64,000 nt of DNA. Origin: Acanthornis magna (Eukaryota; Chordata; Aves; Passeriformes; Acanthizidae). Position 1 is the first letter of the stretch, and each line of letters begins with the position of its first letter. A program made the position numbers and the translations under genes. The stretch is from positions 310,001 to 374,000 of the forward strand of contig JAWUZG010000135.1 in assembly GCA_036785705.1 (NCBI GenBank). Direction: 5' to 3'. The notes below the pieces were generated by a model. That model ran no database searches. It was not told the origin of the DNA and worked only from the letters and a program-made list of their open reading frames with translations. Positions 37,995 through 52,559 of the stretch are shown one piece after another.

Positions 37995-40900
37995 AGAGTG
38001 AATGAATGGAAGATAAGGAATGATCCACTTCACATCTAAATACTCTCTTGGTGGAATTCCCAGAGAAGGGAGAAAGCATGGGGAAACCATGGAGAAAGTT
38101 AAGTCAAGAGCCCAAAGTGTCAGCACAAGCAAGACCTGAAGCGGTTCATGTAGCCACCTCCGAAAGTATCAGGGCCTGGGCATAGCACCAAAAATGGAAA
38201 ATCAAATAATGCAATGAAATAAAAATTATTTACTACTTTTTTTTCTTCTGTGGATGCAGAGACACATAAAGCAAAGAAATCTACGTTAAAAATAAGGCTA
38301 ATTGATTTGTGAGAGGTGAGAAAATAAAAATCAAACCAAAAATAGAATCAGACTTCAGTACCCTGACCGCTTTTACACTGAAATACACAGAAAAACTTGG
38401 CAGACAGAGCTACTATGGTTTCCTCAGGATCGCTGAGGGACCTGGCAAACCTGCAGGAATATCACCAGGACAGGTTGTCCTTGACAGTTAGCAGGCATAG
38501 TGATTCAGCTCAGACTGTCAATTAAAATCTTTATATCACGTTTTCTATCATCATAGCAGCAGGCCAGAATTGATATCCAACATTTAAGACTGAAAAAATT
38601 GTTTTAATTATTCTGAATGAACAGAGAGATTCAGTCTACAAAAGAAATAGTAAAAACCTTCAAAGAGAAAACTGGGGGAGGAAAAGAGATGGAAAAGGCA
38701 CTATTAAACTTTAGCTTGCTCACTACCTTTTTTGGATTTGGAAATATATATCATATAATGTCATTCTATGGAAATATTTCAGTAAGCTGTTCTTGTATGC
38801 TGATACTACATCTAGGACATTTTGGGAGCTATTTAGTGTAAAGAATTAGTCATAGTAGTAGCTCCCTTTGAGGACACGTAAGTGCCCTCAGATACTGCCA
38901 AGAGATGGGCCAAGAGACTTGGAACTCCACACTCATCCCCAGCTCAGACCTCAAAGCCTGCTCACCTGTTCACCAGGTACAGGAGCATGAGAGATGACCC
39001 CAGGACCCAGTGCCTGACAAAACAAAAGGTAGTTCCTAAATATAAGACTACCATGGAAAGGGCTACCAAAGGCAGCACAGTCAGCAAGATCAGGCTCAGG
39101 CTAGCACAGACAAGCATCCCAAGGCCAAAGCAACACGGAGCTACCACTCCTGCTCCCTGTATGTGGGCAGGACTAACCCCAAGCAGGTAAAGGCAAAGGC
39201 ATTTTTTCCCCAGGTATGACAGGAAACTTTCAAAAACAGCTTTGGACAATTATGGGTGGGCTGTGATTCTTGACTCCTCACTGGACTCAAGAATGGTATG
39301 AACACTAGTATGATACCTGCAAGGAAAGAGAGAGCAATGCAGATAGGATAAAATCATTGTCCAGAACATCTCTCCTGGCTGCTTATCCCCCCAGGTACAC
39401 ATAGCAGCTTTGCAGGGTACAGAAATTATAAACTTTTTGAAGCCGGAAAATGAATGATGTTTACATTTAGTTAAGTGGAGGAGAGAGATGGCAGAGTGAC
39501 TGCCAACAATCACTGGGCTGGTTTAAATTGCTTTTCACCAGCACTGTCACCTGAGCAGATCTGTGCCAACACACCAGGAAAAGCTGCTAGTCTAAGAGCA
39601 AGTTTATGCACTTCAGAGCGGTACTGGAAGGTACTGCAAGAGTGATTGACATCAATATGGAGATATTCAGAAGAGAGGAAGGAAAAAAATACGTGGATGG
39701 ATTCAGAAGAAAGAGTGGAAATACAAAGTTCAGGAGGACACCATTTTACAGTACACAATTGCACAGATTAGCAAGTTAGATGGTACTGAAGCCAAATATC
39801 CAGTATTGAAATTAATGACCATAAAAATATCCCAGCAGAAAGATGGAGATTCATTGAAACATAACACATACTGTAAATAATCATTAAGTAAGTTAATCTT
39901 TAAGGATACCAAAAAGTATCTTTATACACTGGAGGGGCCAAGAGACTTTGAAGTCTTTCCATTTTTCACCTTGTAATTCACAACTTTTAGACCATTATGC
40001 AATTGCAAAATTTTAAAGAAGCTTCAGTGATAACCCTGAAAGTCACAAGAAGATGAACAGAAATGATATGATAAAAAGGAAGGAATGTTCTTCATTCATT
40101 TTCTTAACATCAACCTTTACTTTTGACTGTTCCAATGTGTACTAAGAATCAATATTTATACATTGGAAAGCACCTAAGCTCAAATATTTCAAATTTCAAA
40201 GATTTTGGATTCTAAACCCAACAATATCTTTATTAACTAGCACTGTTCAATCACAAGACTCCACATATTTTGGGAAACACAATTCAGATGAAAAATCTGG
40301 TTTTGCTATGGTTTTGAGATTCAAGTGACTTCCAGTGGGACAAGATTAGGAAGAAATAGGAAGAAATGGGAAGAGCTGTAGAAGAATATGTTCAGAAATT
40401 AGTACAGTGACACACGAATAAAGTTTGTGGAGTTCAAGGACTTTCTCTAACTAGTCCTGAAAAAATGAACCTCAAAGCCAGCCATTCTCCAATTAAAAAA
40501 AATCATCATTTCTGCCAAGTTTACTGTCTGGTTGTTTTCTTTTATCAACTAATGAAAAAATACCAAAAAAATTAGTTGGGACTTCCCATGCAGACCAGAC
40601 TGAACTGAAGCTATAACAAAACTCCAGACAAAATGAGATGAACTATTCAAAATTTCATTTTTGCAATACTGACACCTCTCTAGCGATACGTTTAAGGCTC
40701 TAGAGAGAAAACACTACAAAGCCATCCAACATACTGCACTAAACATTAAGCAGAACATTTGACAGAGGTGTTATATAGAAGCAGGAAGAAGTATGAGTAG
40801 AGACTGCTGGACAATAACAGCTTAACCTGTGGTAAAATAATGTACTGCACCAAGGTCTGGGTAATCAGTTACAGGAGTTAAATAAAGCTAGCAAAATTTC

Positions 40901-42240
40901 TACAGACACCTCATTATAGAAGTACTTTCTAGAAAACTGACAGAACCCAATAGAGGGTAAAAAAAAACCAAATAAAGCCCAGCTGACACAAAAGAAAAAG
41001 GAAGCAGAAAGACATAATGTCTCATGTTTTAAACCCTTAAAATATATTTCTGAGTATTTCCAGTCTATTCAGAATTTAATTCAGCTTTTAAACAGACCTT
41101 TAACATTCAGGTCTTTGTTAGCACATGTGTCTTTTAGTACGTGTCAGCACCTTTGGTATGTAAAAATCACTGTGCATTATGTTTTACCATGTATTTCACA
41201 GTTCTTTGTTCCTTGCACCACAAATAGAATTGTGGTTTTGAAAACTCTCTAGACACATGCTGCACTTTTTGCAATCTATTTTCTGCAAAGAATTGCTCTC
41301 AAACTAGGTTGCACTCTCTCTTGAACTTGTAATAAATACAAGAATGTTGGGACACACTCAGAAGTTATTTATACCCAATAACTTTTTTTTTTGCCTGGTG
41401 AGTAAATCATTCTTCACCTGAAAGTACATAAAGGCAATTATATTGGCTCGTGCCGAAAGGTGAAAAACAGCACATAAAATAATAAATAGCAGAAAGAGGG
41501 TATTTAAATAGGCATGTAAACCATGCTTTTCACATTAAAGAGCATAATAAGAGAAATATGATCTTATTTTAGCAGAACCTACAGGATGTTAGGATGATAG
41601 TACTGAGGTCTGTCCAAGTACTCAGGATCTTACACACCAAACAAGACAATAAAATAATACATTTTGTCTAAAATAATAAATTTTCAACCATACAGTGAAA
41701 CAAACAGATAGCAGTCAGGAAAATACAGGAAACTGAATCTCAACAGTTGCAGCAGATTTTTGAAGAAGAAAAGAAGAATGATTAAAGACTAAACAGAGAG
41801 ATCTGACCAAACAGTGTCCCTCTTCAGAAGGTGGCATCATTGCAGATAAATTCTACTGACTGCAGTACATTACTCAATAGGGGTATGCCAGTTTTAGTAC
41901 ATCATAAATGACTTCTGAATTAGTATTTTAATGATGTACCTTACAGCTGGCTCTGCAATCAATGGGAAAATCAGATTTGCACAATGAAAATGCAATATTT
42001 ACTCATTTTTTTCTGAACCCCAAACTGACCCTAAATACTTCTGCCTCTGTCCCAAATCTCAGTGAAACACAAAGTTGAAAACCAATTTTATCACTGTGTA
42101 TCTGTCCTGTGAACTGGTCCCTGCTGGGAGAGACCAGAAAGGTCTGTGGTCTGTGCTGCTGGAGCACAATCTCGTTTTGCAAACTGAGGAGCTGGCTCAG
42201 GCTCATGATGTTTGTTCTGACCCTCCCCCAGAATAGTCCA
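37995..42240. other. Non-coding DNA, no gene seen
   Basis: Frames on both strands reach about 100 codons (38882-39190 plus, 38962-39249 minus), overlap each other and have no known domain. A 10-bp direct repeat (AGGAAGAAAT) is near 40350-40370 and a T10 run near 41383. Confidence 0.55.
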
Positions 42241-42545
42241 TGTAGCATCAGAGTACCCCAAGCAGGATCTGTCCAGGTCCACGAGGCTGCTGCACCCAGG
42301 ACAGGACTCTCGACTGGGAGAGAAGCAGCCTGGAGAAAAGCAGCCCCTGAAGAAAAGCACCTTGTGCTGTGAGCAGCCCCTCCATGGCACTGCTCAGACT
42401 TCGACCCTTACATGACTTTGCCGCTGAGTGATGCTTTGGCAGGCCACGGAAAGGTGCCCTGGCACCTTTTCTCCAGTGCAGCACTTGTATGCCAGCCACT
42501 CTTTCACTGTAGCTAACCAGGATTTCCTGGAGTTTTTTCATTTTC
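42241..42545. other. GC-richer patch with overlapping frames and a 20-bp palindrome
   Basis: At 42450-42469 the arms AAAGGTGCC and GGCACCTTT are perfectly complementary across a 2-base centre. The patch also repeats AGAAAAGCA-like words at 42310-42360. Open frames of up to 99 codons overlap on both strands without a recognised domain. Confidence 0.45.
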
Positions 42546-45500
42546 TACCTGTACTGTTTTGCTCCTGGAATGAATATTAGGAAGCAAGCACAGAATAGCA
42601 TTTGATAGACAGTGTGTCAGGCCTACTTACACCATTTCTTCCATAACACAGAGAAACTCCGGTTTATAATGGGAGTTCTAAGACAATTAAAATTACTACA
42701 GCTCAGACTATGATGCTGTAATGGAAATGGTGCTATTACAGGAATTTGAAAGATACCAAGAGAGGGGGGGACGCTTTCAGGATTTACTAGACGCTGCCAC
42801 TGTAATGCCCTTTCTTTGAGAAAACAGCACAGAGTACCACTCCCTGCTGATTCTAAAGCACAGTGAATGAGAGCACAGCTCACAATTATGGCAAACTTTG
42901 AAACCTGTCAGTCAAGGAGCAGAGCTGGTAATGCCAAACAAAACAGCAGATTTACACCTGGGAAATGAGGCTATAATGTAAGAAATACATTTTCTTTGCT
43001 CTCATTTATAACAGTAGTGGGAGAATTAACTACAGGGGATTCTTAGCATATTTACAAGACACTACAGGAGGCTTTTGGCATATTTACAAGCAACAATGGC
43101 ATAATTTTACATGCAGAAGTTTAAATACTGTAAAGTCTGCTCTGTCTTTAGTTTCTGTGATTTAAGGCATCTGTATCCCCACCTTAAGTTTAAACAGCTA
43201 CATGCTCTATTAATTCGTTACACTCAAAGGGATTTTGAGATGAATTTTCTAAAAGCAGCAGGACATTCGGGTTTGGAATCTCTTTTTATTTTATTTAATG
43301 CTTTGTTTTAAAAGGGGAAAGAAAAAGGCATTTTTAATGCTTCAAAATCACATGGGGTTTTTTTAGACTTTGTTTTTGTTTGCAAAAATAAAATGCTGAC
43401 ACTAAAGATGTGTGCAGTAGCTTCAGACAGTTGAAGCCTGTTAAGCTGCTGGGCTTTACTTCTTTTACAGAGCAAGAACAAGAAATCAACGTATCTTCTA
43501 TTCCACTCTATGGTCTTGGGAAAGGAGACATGGAGGGGGATAGAAGGAACAGGATATATGACAGGAATATTCTGTGTCTGCTACAAACTTGGTTGAATGC
43601 AAAAACCAAACTGGACCTGGCCCTAACAGGAATTTGTCATTTCCATTCTCCAGTTCTGGGGAGCCCAGGGCATGGGCTCACTGGACACGACCATACTCTG
43701 TGACATGTGTTTTGCAGCCAAACAGCGGTGGGGCTGAGGGGTGCTCAGATGGCAAGACTGGCTAAAGCTGCCTTTTGGTCACATCCATCAAACATTTTCT
43801 TATTTGAAATATAAAACCTAGATTACGCAAATACCGATCGCACGGCTCCTAAATTTTTTGTGTAAGAAATCAAAGAGTTCACGTTAAAATGATGTCCTGA
43901 CCTAAGGACAGGGCTCTGTACAATGTGTGAGCGCAATGACACACAGAACTCCTCTCTGAGACAGGCTGAAGGACCAAGACTGATCATTTCCCCCATAGGA
44001 ACAGAACCTACAGGAGCCACAGCAGTGTCTGCTCCCTGCCATACTGAAGCCCACAGTTTCTTATAACCTTGATCTGTGACATGTGACTACAGCCTGGGGA
44101 TAAAAATCAGTTTCATGCCTCCTCTTTTACTCTATTTTAACACATTCACTTGCAGCAAGACTTGCTCAAGCCGAAAAGGAAAGACAAGACAGAAGACAGA
44201 TTCATCTTCACCTGAATTTAGGAATGCAACTGAGGGACTTGATAGCGAAACGTCCCCCAGAGCTCTCCTGGACAGGTACTCATGTCCCAAGAGTAAATTA
44301 GTCCACCCACAATCAGCTTCAATTAAAAAAAAGAGAAAAAAACAGAATTATCAATTGCTTGAATTTGACACAAATTAACACTATCCAAAACAAAATATTG
44401 TAATATATATTTTTGGTAGACATTATTGTCTTTTACTGCTTTATAATGCATTTACATTTTTAATAAAATTCTGGATACATATCTATGCATAAAATTTCCT
44501 TCAATTTTTTTATTAAGTCTAATAAAAATTCATTATATATTCATGCAATTCCAGGAAACTTACCAATTATTATGGTTGAACCTAGCCTGCAATATTTAAT
44601 ACTCATAAAATATGTTCATTCATGATCATCAGTACACATAACATCAAAACAAAACCAAAATTTTCTGTATGTGGGTTTCTTTTGTAAAATAAATGCTTTA
44701 ACCTCTCAGGTGCAGTGAGACACCAGAGGAGATAAAATCTGAAGCAGCTTTGTTATTTTTAGCTTAATTATGGCTCACCTCTGAAGGAAGGTGATGAAAA
44801 AGAAAGGAGAGTTTCAGAGGATAGAAACACTGGAGCTTAAGACAGACCCATTTTCTGGTTTTCTTTGAAAACCTATTTGAACAAGTTTGCTTGTGACAAA
44901 ACCAAGGGGCAATGAATGCACAGCAGATCAGCCCTTCACACCAGCTGGAAGCAGCCTGTGTGCCCTCCCCCAGCCCCACAGCTTCCTCCTCCCAGCATCT
45001 TTCACATGAAACCCAAAATTCCCCTGCAGGACAGACTTTTAATTGCCACCTTCCATTACTCATAACAACACTGGCTAAATGATGGGCCAAACTCTGCCAT
45101 CACTTAATTCTAAATGCACCATTTCATTAAATTAAGGCAGAATCAAGATGTGGCACCGTATGTGTAGATTGTCTGTTCAGATTTTTGGCTATATATAGGA
45201 AGGAGGGGTTCAGTTCCTAAAGTTATGGCACTAAATCAGATGCTTGGGTTTCCTGATAGCATAATGTCAGTAAAATTTAGCACAGATGCTCCGATTTCTC
45301 TGTGCAAGTCCCAATTAAAGAGCCTAGGATTGCATGGCATGTGGGACTCCTGATCCAACCATAAATTCATGCACATTCACGCCCCTGCTGAAAGTAATTG
45401 TGATTGTAAAATAGGATTTTGCCTCTAAAAATGAAGATGCTAATTTTGTGTGCCTGATACAATTCCTGCTGCCATTGCACCATGGTGGGAGCCACATTCT

Positions 45501-46278
45501 TTCACAATTATTTCCTCATCTCTGCTCCGCTTTCCTTTCTTCTTACTGAGTACATGACTGAGTGTGTGCTGATCCACAAACCCCAGTAACTCAGAGCTCA
45601 TGAAAACTGATCCCTTGCAGTGCCTCAACTACCATCATAAATAACTTGGATTTAGAGCCTGTTGCAAAGTAACAACACTGCCAAGTATTAAGCTAATCAT
45701 TAATTAGCTGAGTTTAGAAGTAGTCACTCTTCAACTTAATAAATTGTAACTGGTGGAAACGGAGTCAAAGTCCACCTCTAATAAGAGATATACTACACTG
45801 CCATACATGTAACTGTTCAATACAACTCAAAATGTGCCAGTTAAGTATCCCTGAGTATATCAATTTAGTTATCTGGATTATTTACTACTGCAGGATGTGT
45901 CACTTTGGTACTATTCATATTACTCGCCTTTACTGTGCATACATTTCATATTCAATGAAAACCTATATTTATGAAATGATTAAGTGATACAGGATCTCTA
46001 AGGCCCCTTACACAGTAAAATACTTTGATAGCATATGGTCTGACATACAATTATTTTACTCTTTGATTTATTTATATGCTGTAAACTAAAAATATTTAGA
46101 AAGTTATCTTCTAGATTGTGAATAACGGTCTATAAGAATCTGGCATTATTGCTATTTTATTCAGGAAACTACTATTATACACAGTCTTGTCTCAGATATG
46201 TTGCTCCATTTGTATGACTTTACCATTTTATATTAATACACCTAGAGCAGTTTAGGGTTTCATTTAGGTCTATTTAAC
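42546..46278. other. Non-coding DNA, no gene seen
   Basis: Frames of about 100 codons (44076-44378 plus, 44764-45090 minus) have no recognisable content. A CpG-rich run lies near 43825-43850 in AT-rich context. Nothing further was identified. Confidence 0.55.
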
Positions 46279-46300
46279 TTTTTTTTTTTTTTTTTGGGGG
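46279..46300. repeat. Poly(T) tract followed by G5
   Basis: Seventeen T then five G on the + strand. No attached retroelement was recognised. Confidence 0.85.
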
Positions 46301-49300
46301 TGGTGTATAAAGCAGCTCGACTCACCTTCCATCTTTATTGGCATTTTTACAGAACAAAATTCGATGCCTACTCTATCAATCTTCACACAGATAGGTAATT
46401 TTTTTACTCATGATTTGTGTTGCCTTTGAAAAGGCTGCACATTATTTACTTGTACATAAATGGTATGCCAGCCTGAGCCTCAAGGGAGGATTTCCTTACT
46501 TCAAAAATTTTACACTTTTGAAAAAACTACCTGCAGAACACCATACACAATTGTGAGATGCCCAGTGCCCCTCAGTTCATCCCTTCAAAAAACAGAGGAG
46601 CTGGCAGAGGTGATGTGGTGAATTTTCAGACACAGTAGCTTGGAAATCAGCCCAGACTGCATCTGTGTCCTTGCAGTGTCCAGGAAGGCATTTTTCAGTG
46701 GATGCTGTAGCCCTGGGCACAGTGCATTTGCTTGCAAAGTGATATCAAGAATCATATTTGCAACAAGTAAAACCTGAGCTATATTGATATCCTAATACAC
46801 TGCAGAATGACTCCTGAAAGTAATTTTCTGAGTTTTAAGACTGTTGAAAGCTAACAGCAAACTTCTAGAACATAAATAATACTTTTTTAACTTGTTGCAA
46901 ATGCACAGTGATACCTTTCCACAAAGAATGCTGCCTTTTAAGATCAATTTTAATGCATTCAAAATATATTCAAATTTCTGTAGGAGAGAGTATTGAGTTC
47001 TACTAACAGTTTTCCTGTCCTGGGGGAATATGTCCAGAATCTTCTTCATTTCATATCAGGAAGATCATATAAATTAGAAAAATAAGAGACAACAGACTAA
47101 ATTCTTAATAGTCACATAGTGCATATGCATTATTTACAAGGCAAAAGGGTTAAGTATTAGAAAAGTTGAAACCAGCTCCCATACTAAAGAAAGGGATATT
47201 TGAGATAAGATTACGTGACTCCAATACTAATCTTTTAGGTATTTTAAATTCAAATTCTATTCAGTAGAAAACACTGTAGATCATTGTATATTTATGAACA
47301 GTAGCCAAAAACACCTCTTCAATTTTATCATTAATAGAGTTGGAATAGGTCAAAATCAACTTAAACTAAGAAGATTGAATGAAAGAATAAAGGCTTGTAA
47401 ATTCAAATTCTTTTGTTTGTAAAGCCTGATTAGAAAAACGTGTAACAAAAAATTACCCCAAATTGCAAACATCTTGTGAAAAAGACCATCACTGGTTTAC
47501 TAGGTTTGGACCTGTCACATTGGTTTCTGAGCAGGCACCTTCAAAACCACATGACCTCTCCAGTGGAAGGGAGAGAATTACAGTTTCCACACACAGATTT
47601 TGACTCACTCTGTTGTTGCAGCACAAGAACTTTGTTTCGGTCACACAAAGTGTTTGACCAACTCTGTCTCTTACAGACATCACAGAGTAGAAGGGATCTT
47701 TGGCATGTCAGGATGAGGCTAAACCTCTGCTTTAGTAAGCTGCTAAAAATGAGGTAGTACAATGTCACTGAGAGGTGGGAGAGGCACAGTGTTTCTCTTA
47801 TGGAGACAGTGCAAAGTCCATTCTCGAGTCTTCCTGGCAGCACACCCGGAAAACCAAAAACAACCCAAGAACACTAAGAAGGAATCACCAAAGGTCAAGT
47901 CAGCACCTGTCTCCTCCAGCTTTGTGAGGCAGCCCAGGTGCCCTCTTCCTTCTGAGTGATGTACCCTGCAAAGCACTCAACTCACTGCCCACTGCACTTT
48001 GTCCTCCAGTTTCACCAAATGAAGTTTTTTTCAAAGAAGACCAACACAAAACAATAGTACTCAAACACCTAACACTGAAATATTTACTCTCTTTTCTGTT
48101 GCACTAATTATCATCCTTTGATACACTTGCTTTAAGCAAGAAAACTTCTGTGAAGCTAGCAGAATAGCCAAGCCTCTATTTTCAAACACTGCTATTCCTA
48201 AATATTTACAGTATAAAAGGCCTGACATGCAATCTATCCTGGGAAAGTGTCAGACAACAACCTGCAACATATTAAAATTTTGTTCATTATTGCATAAACC
48301 ATCAAATGCCAAGTACCTCACTTCAAAGAAAATAAATCATTAAAATCCATTCTAGCTTCCTAGTCCTCCAAAAGTCTCCTTAACAGATCTATCGTGCCAC
48401 CACAAGAGAGAAGCCACAGATGGCTTCATGCTACAGACTTTGCTCACCATCTACTGCTAGAACATTTTTGTGTCATTCTCTGCCTCCCCACAAAATGTCC
48501 CAGCCTGGTGAAGATCAGATACAGAGATCAACAAAAGCTAGAACAACACTGGTGGTGATGCTATACATTATTTACTCATTTTAAAAAAAGAAAAAAATAC
48601 TGCGAAGCTTACAGCAAATAGCACTGCTGACCCTCTTCACCAGTAAGTAGGACCTCTGCAGGTACCAGGGCAAAGTGCTGAGCAGCAGTGCCTTGGAAGA
48701 AGTGAAGAGCAAGGGAGCAGCACCAAGACAGTGTCTTCCCTCTCTTTCTCCCCAGCGCCACTAGGTAAGAACAGGGACTGAAGGATTCTCCAAGTGCCTT
48801 GAAAACAACCAGAACTGACCTGAAGAGCTTTGCCTTTGTGGTGAAGCTCTTCAGCTAAACACATGCAAAGGCAGGGACTCTGTTTTCATGCTGGAGTTGG
48901 GCATCCCCTGGGAGAGCTCAGGATGACCCATGTGGCACTCAGGGGGTCACTACTGCAACATTCTCTTTAACACACAGAGCAACTTTAAAAGAATTTCTGT
49001 CTTAGGGAGTGGGCTTTTCATTTTGCAATGAATGAAAATAACTTGTGCTACTGTTTCAACACAGGAGAATCTATAATATAAATTGGTACTCTTAGCTGCC
49101 ATGATATTCTACTTATCCATATAATTTTACATCTTCTTACAAACTCTTCTGTAACATCATTTTATCATGCATTCCTACCAGTGTGAGAATGCCTTCTATT
49201 AAATGACTTTCAGATTTTGGTTTTTACTGTTCAGAACAGGGAAAAGCTTGTTTGTTCAAAATTAATTTTTAAAAAATTTTTAAAATAAACTGAAATATCA

Positions 49301-50734
49301 CTATTCCATATTAAAAACAAAATCAGTTTGTATTTTTGTTATGAATAGCTGATGAAAATCAGTAGCTCTACTAAAAAGGTGTCTCTACTTCATGGACATG
49401 TAGAATTCAAGAAAACATGAGACACTCTTCGTTACATGCACATGAGGTAATAACACTCATACTTGTGTATCAAATAAATTACTAGAGAGATATAAAGACT
49501 ATTTATATTTTAACACACATGTTGCATAACAGCTAGTTAGTTAGATGGAAAACCTCCTGGTCTCTCTTCAATCCATAGGATCAAAAATATTTTCCTAATT
49601 AGTAAGTAAGATCATAACAGTTTTGAGGAAATTTCTGCTGCGCTAATATGGAAATCTTTCATTCCCTAAAGATGAAAGTTTTATGTGGTAAATAAATGTA
49701 GAACTTGTAGTCATAACAATGTAAGAAGTGAAAATGCCTAAGATGCAAGAAGACTTGTCCTAATGTGCACATTAGTCATTTGTTTGAAAGCATTTCATTC
49801 TTCCCCTCCCCTTTTAATGCATATTGCACAACATTAGCATTGCTCCATATGAAATGGCTAATAGTTCAGGATTCTTGAAGTAATTTTAAATCAAACTCTT
49901 CTGGAAGCTTCTTTCCTTTCTTTTCTTAAAATACTGCTTAATTTTGGAAAACAAGCAGCATGGTATGATACAACAGCATCCGCAAAACTAAGGCGAAAAC
50001 CCCACTCAATCAGCCCATGTAAACCCCTATGACTACCTACTCCTGCAAGCTAACTGCACATTCCACGTATTTGGTTCACAGATTAAAACATTTGACAAAC
50101 AGGCAATGCCCAGTGACTGTTAAATGGACATGGTTTAGCTCCTCAACAGGACATAGCATAACACACTATGCATTGTGGAAGAAGACAGAGCACAAGGAGA
50201 CAGAAGCAGCAAAGAGACCAAACCAGGATGTTCTTCTGAGATGTCTGAAGCCAGACCTGCCCTGCCTGGCAGGGAAAACACCTTCTCATCATGTGGTTTC
50301 ACAGGCTGAAGAATCTTCCAGGTCCTAAGAAATTCAAGTATGCATCTACATCTAACTTGGTTGTAAAATAAAACAATAACAAATTAAATCCTACAGTGCT
50401 GCCCCTCATTACTGCCCTGCACTATCAGTGTTCTATCACAAAGTGTATCTTGGCACATGCATGGCACATGCACATGTGTATCTACAGATTGATTCTTTGT
50501 GAGGCTTTGTGACCTCTAAGAAGCATTTGTTTCTACTGCCCACAGGCATGCAATGTGCTTTGCCTGTGCTTATTCGCCCTGAAATCCAGCACTCCCGAGG
50601 CTACAGCACCACTGTAAGGTCTGCAACTTACCAACCCATTCCACATAGGATGTCTCAAATGATTACTAGATATTATTTTGGGCAACTCTACAGAGAGCCT
50701 TATTTTTACATAGTATTACCACATCTCATAAAAT
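46301..50734. other. Non-coding DNA, no gene seen
   Basis: Short frames only, with overlap on both strands in a GC-richer patch at 47476-47976 (about 100 codons at most) that shows no known domain. Confidence 0.55.
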
Positions 50735-50770
50735 AATAAAATCATTAAGGCTGGAAAAGATTATGCCCCT
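50735..50770 (-). repeat. Tiny CR1 LINE 3'-end relic
   Basis: AAAATCATTAAGGCTGGAAA and the following AGATTATG match the reverse complement of a CR1 tail. Only about 35 bases can be traced. Confidence 0.5.
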
Positions 50771-50975
50771 GTCATGACTTCCTGTTATTTATGATTTCTG
50801 TTATTTTCCTGCCTTCATTTTAGATTTTACTCTAGCTGCCCTTTCCAAACCAATTTTCATATAACTGGACATTTTAGCACATATTTCATTTGCTTGCAGG
50901 TGTCAAGGAAGTGGAGTCAGAAAGAGCATGATTTTTGTTGTTCAAGACACAGATGTACCCACTTCCAGAGAATAA

Positions 50976-51026
50976 TTCCTTCCTTCCTTCCTTCCTTCCG
51001 CACCATTCCTTCCTTCCTTCCTTCCC
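50976..51026. repeat. (TTCC)n microsatellite, interrupted
   Basis: Two blocks of TTCC units, 50976-50999 and 51006-51026, are separated by GCACCA. Pure pyrimidine on one strand and purine on the other. Probably length-polymorphic. Confidence 0.95.
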
Positions 51027-51029
51027 CTT

Positions 51030-52059
51030 GATTTACTTTCTTTTCAGCCTTTCCTGTATTTGGCAATATTTTTCTTCTACTACACGTGTTTAAAGAAATC
51101 AGAAACAAAAACGCAGTAGCAGATTTCTGAAGCCTCCTTTTCCCAGTGTCACCTAGCCTGAATTAATTGTAGATATATTGATCACTTTTCCATTTCCACA
51201 CAGATTTCTGCTTTCTACTTATTTCCATATTCTCTGTATCATTTCCTTCTCTTTTGTCAATTCTTTTTCTCTCATCATTGGCCCCTGACACCACCTCATT
51301 CCATTCAGTTCAATACTTCATTCAGCGTATTAGTGACAAAAGACATAAACAAGTGGCTTTTCCCTCTCAAAAAAGATGTCACTGTTAACATGCACTTTAA
51401 TAGACAATTTAGAGACACTGTGTGAACAAGGATTACTGACCTTTCTCACATGCAACTTGTTAATGAAAATGATCGGTGTAGAGAAACTTTTTCTGGGGTA
51501 TCAAGACCACTTATGATGATGTATGTACAGTGCATTATATTTGATTCACACTCCTAGATTTTAAGCTTACTGCAGAAAGGCTCTTTTTCGGAGTGATCAT
51601 TACTCATGCAAAATACCTCATATGGCTTTGCAGAACCTGAAAATCTATATGAATTGCCATCAGAACTCCTGCTTAGCATGAAACAACAGTTGCTGTTCCG
51701 GAAGAACAAAAAGTTACTCCTCAGGCTTTCAGCACATGTTTTTAGTAGTAGAGCATCTTCCTCAGTGGCCTATCTTTTCTCAGGCTTGTCCTGAAAATCC
51801 TACATTCTTTAACCAGCATAGGATCAACATCAGAAATTATTAAACTTGCTTCCTCAGCATCATAGCACTTCCCCAGAAACTCCAACTGCTGTCAGCAGTA
51901 CAAGCTTTAAAGGCACCTGAGTAGACTGCCGGCAGTTTTATGAGAGAGAAAAAAAGATGATAAGCAAACACTTCTCAGCCAGACCTACCTTGTCCAACTC
52001 TTTTTCATATCAAAGCTAAAAACATGTACAAAAACCCTGTCACCATTTCAGCTAATCAA
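51030..52059. other. Non-coding DNA, no gene seen
   Basis: AT-rich, short frames, no repeat recognised. Confidence 0.6.
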
Positions 52060-52260
52060 ATTCTGTGGTTGCTGGCGTGTGTGTGCACACACTGACCTCT
52101 ACAATGTCATGACTTTCAGGTTGCGCATTGATTTCCAGGAATCAAAAATGCGATGCAAATAAGGAATTGCGAGTCAATTAGCTCTTATCACGAGCTCACA
52201 GTCTGCGGCAATGGGATGACACGCGGCTCTGCATAACAATTGGAAACAAGGCTTTTCCAG
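52060..52260. promoter_or_regulatory. Candidate conserved enhancer with POU and SOX-like sites
   Basis: In AT-rich surroundings this stretch keeps at least seven CpGs. It holds the perfect palindrome GTGTGTGCACACAC (52079-52092), an exact octamer ATGCAAAT (52153-52160), a homeodomain word CAATTA (52175-52180) and AACAAT (52235-52240), a SOX-like core. It has no convincing coding frame. Interpreting it as an enhancer is inference; the CpG retention and motif mix are the visible facts. Confidence 0.4.
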
Positions 52261-52559
52261 CCAGGTAAATGTCCTCAAAGGCAAGACGTGTCCCCTTTCA
52301 CAAAAAGAGATGCAGTCAGCAACATGATTAAAGCCTCTGCACATGATACAGGACTGATTTTAACATTTGTCAGCAATTTCACATGGTATGAGCCCTCCCT
52401 TCCCACTTATCCTGTACATGAGATACCAGTGTAATCACAGTTTCAGTCTGCACACAGAAGGAAAGCTTTTCTTTCCCTCCTTATTACTCTTCAATTCCAT
52501 CACTGCCAGCTAACTGTAATGGAACTATTTGGAGCTTCTTTAAAATGCCTATCATTTAC

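Noticed and set aside
50917..51108. Repetitive Lys/Glu/Gly-rich minus-strand peptide
   Set aside because: It is the translation of the (TTCC)n microsatellite.
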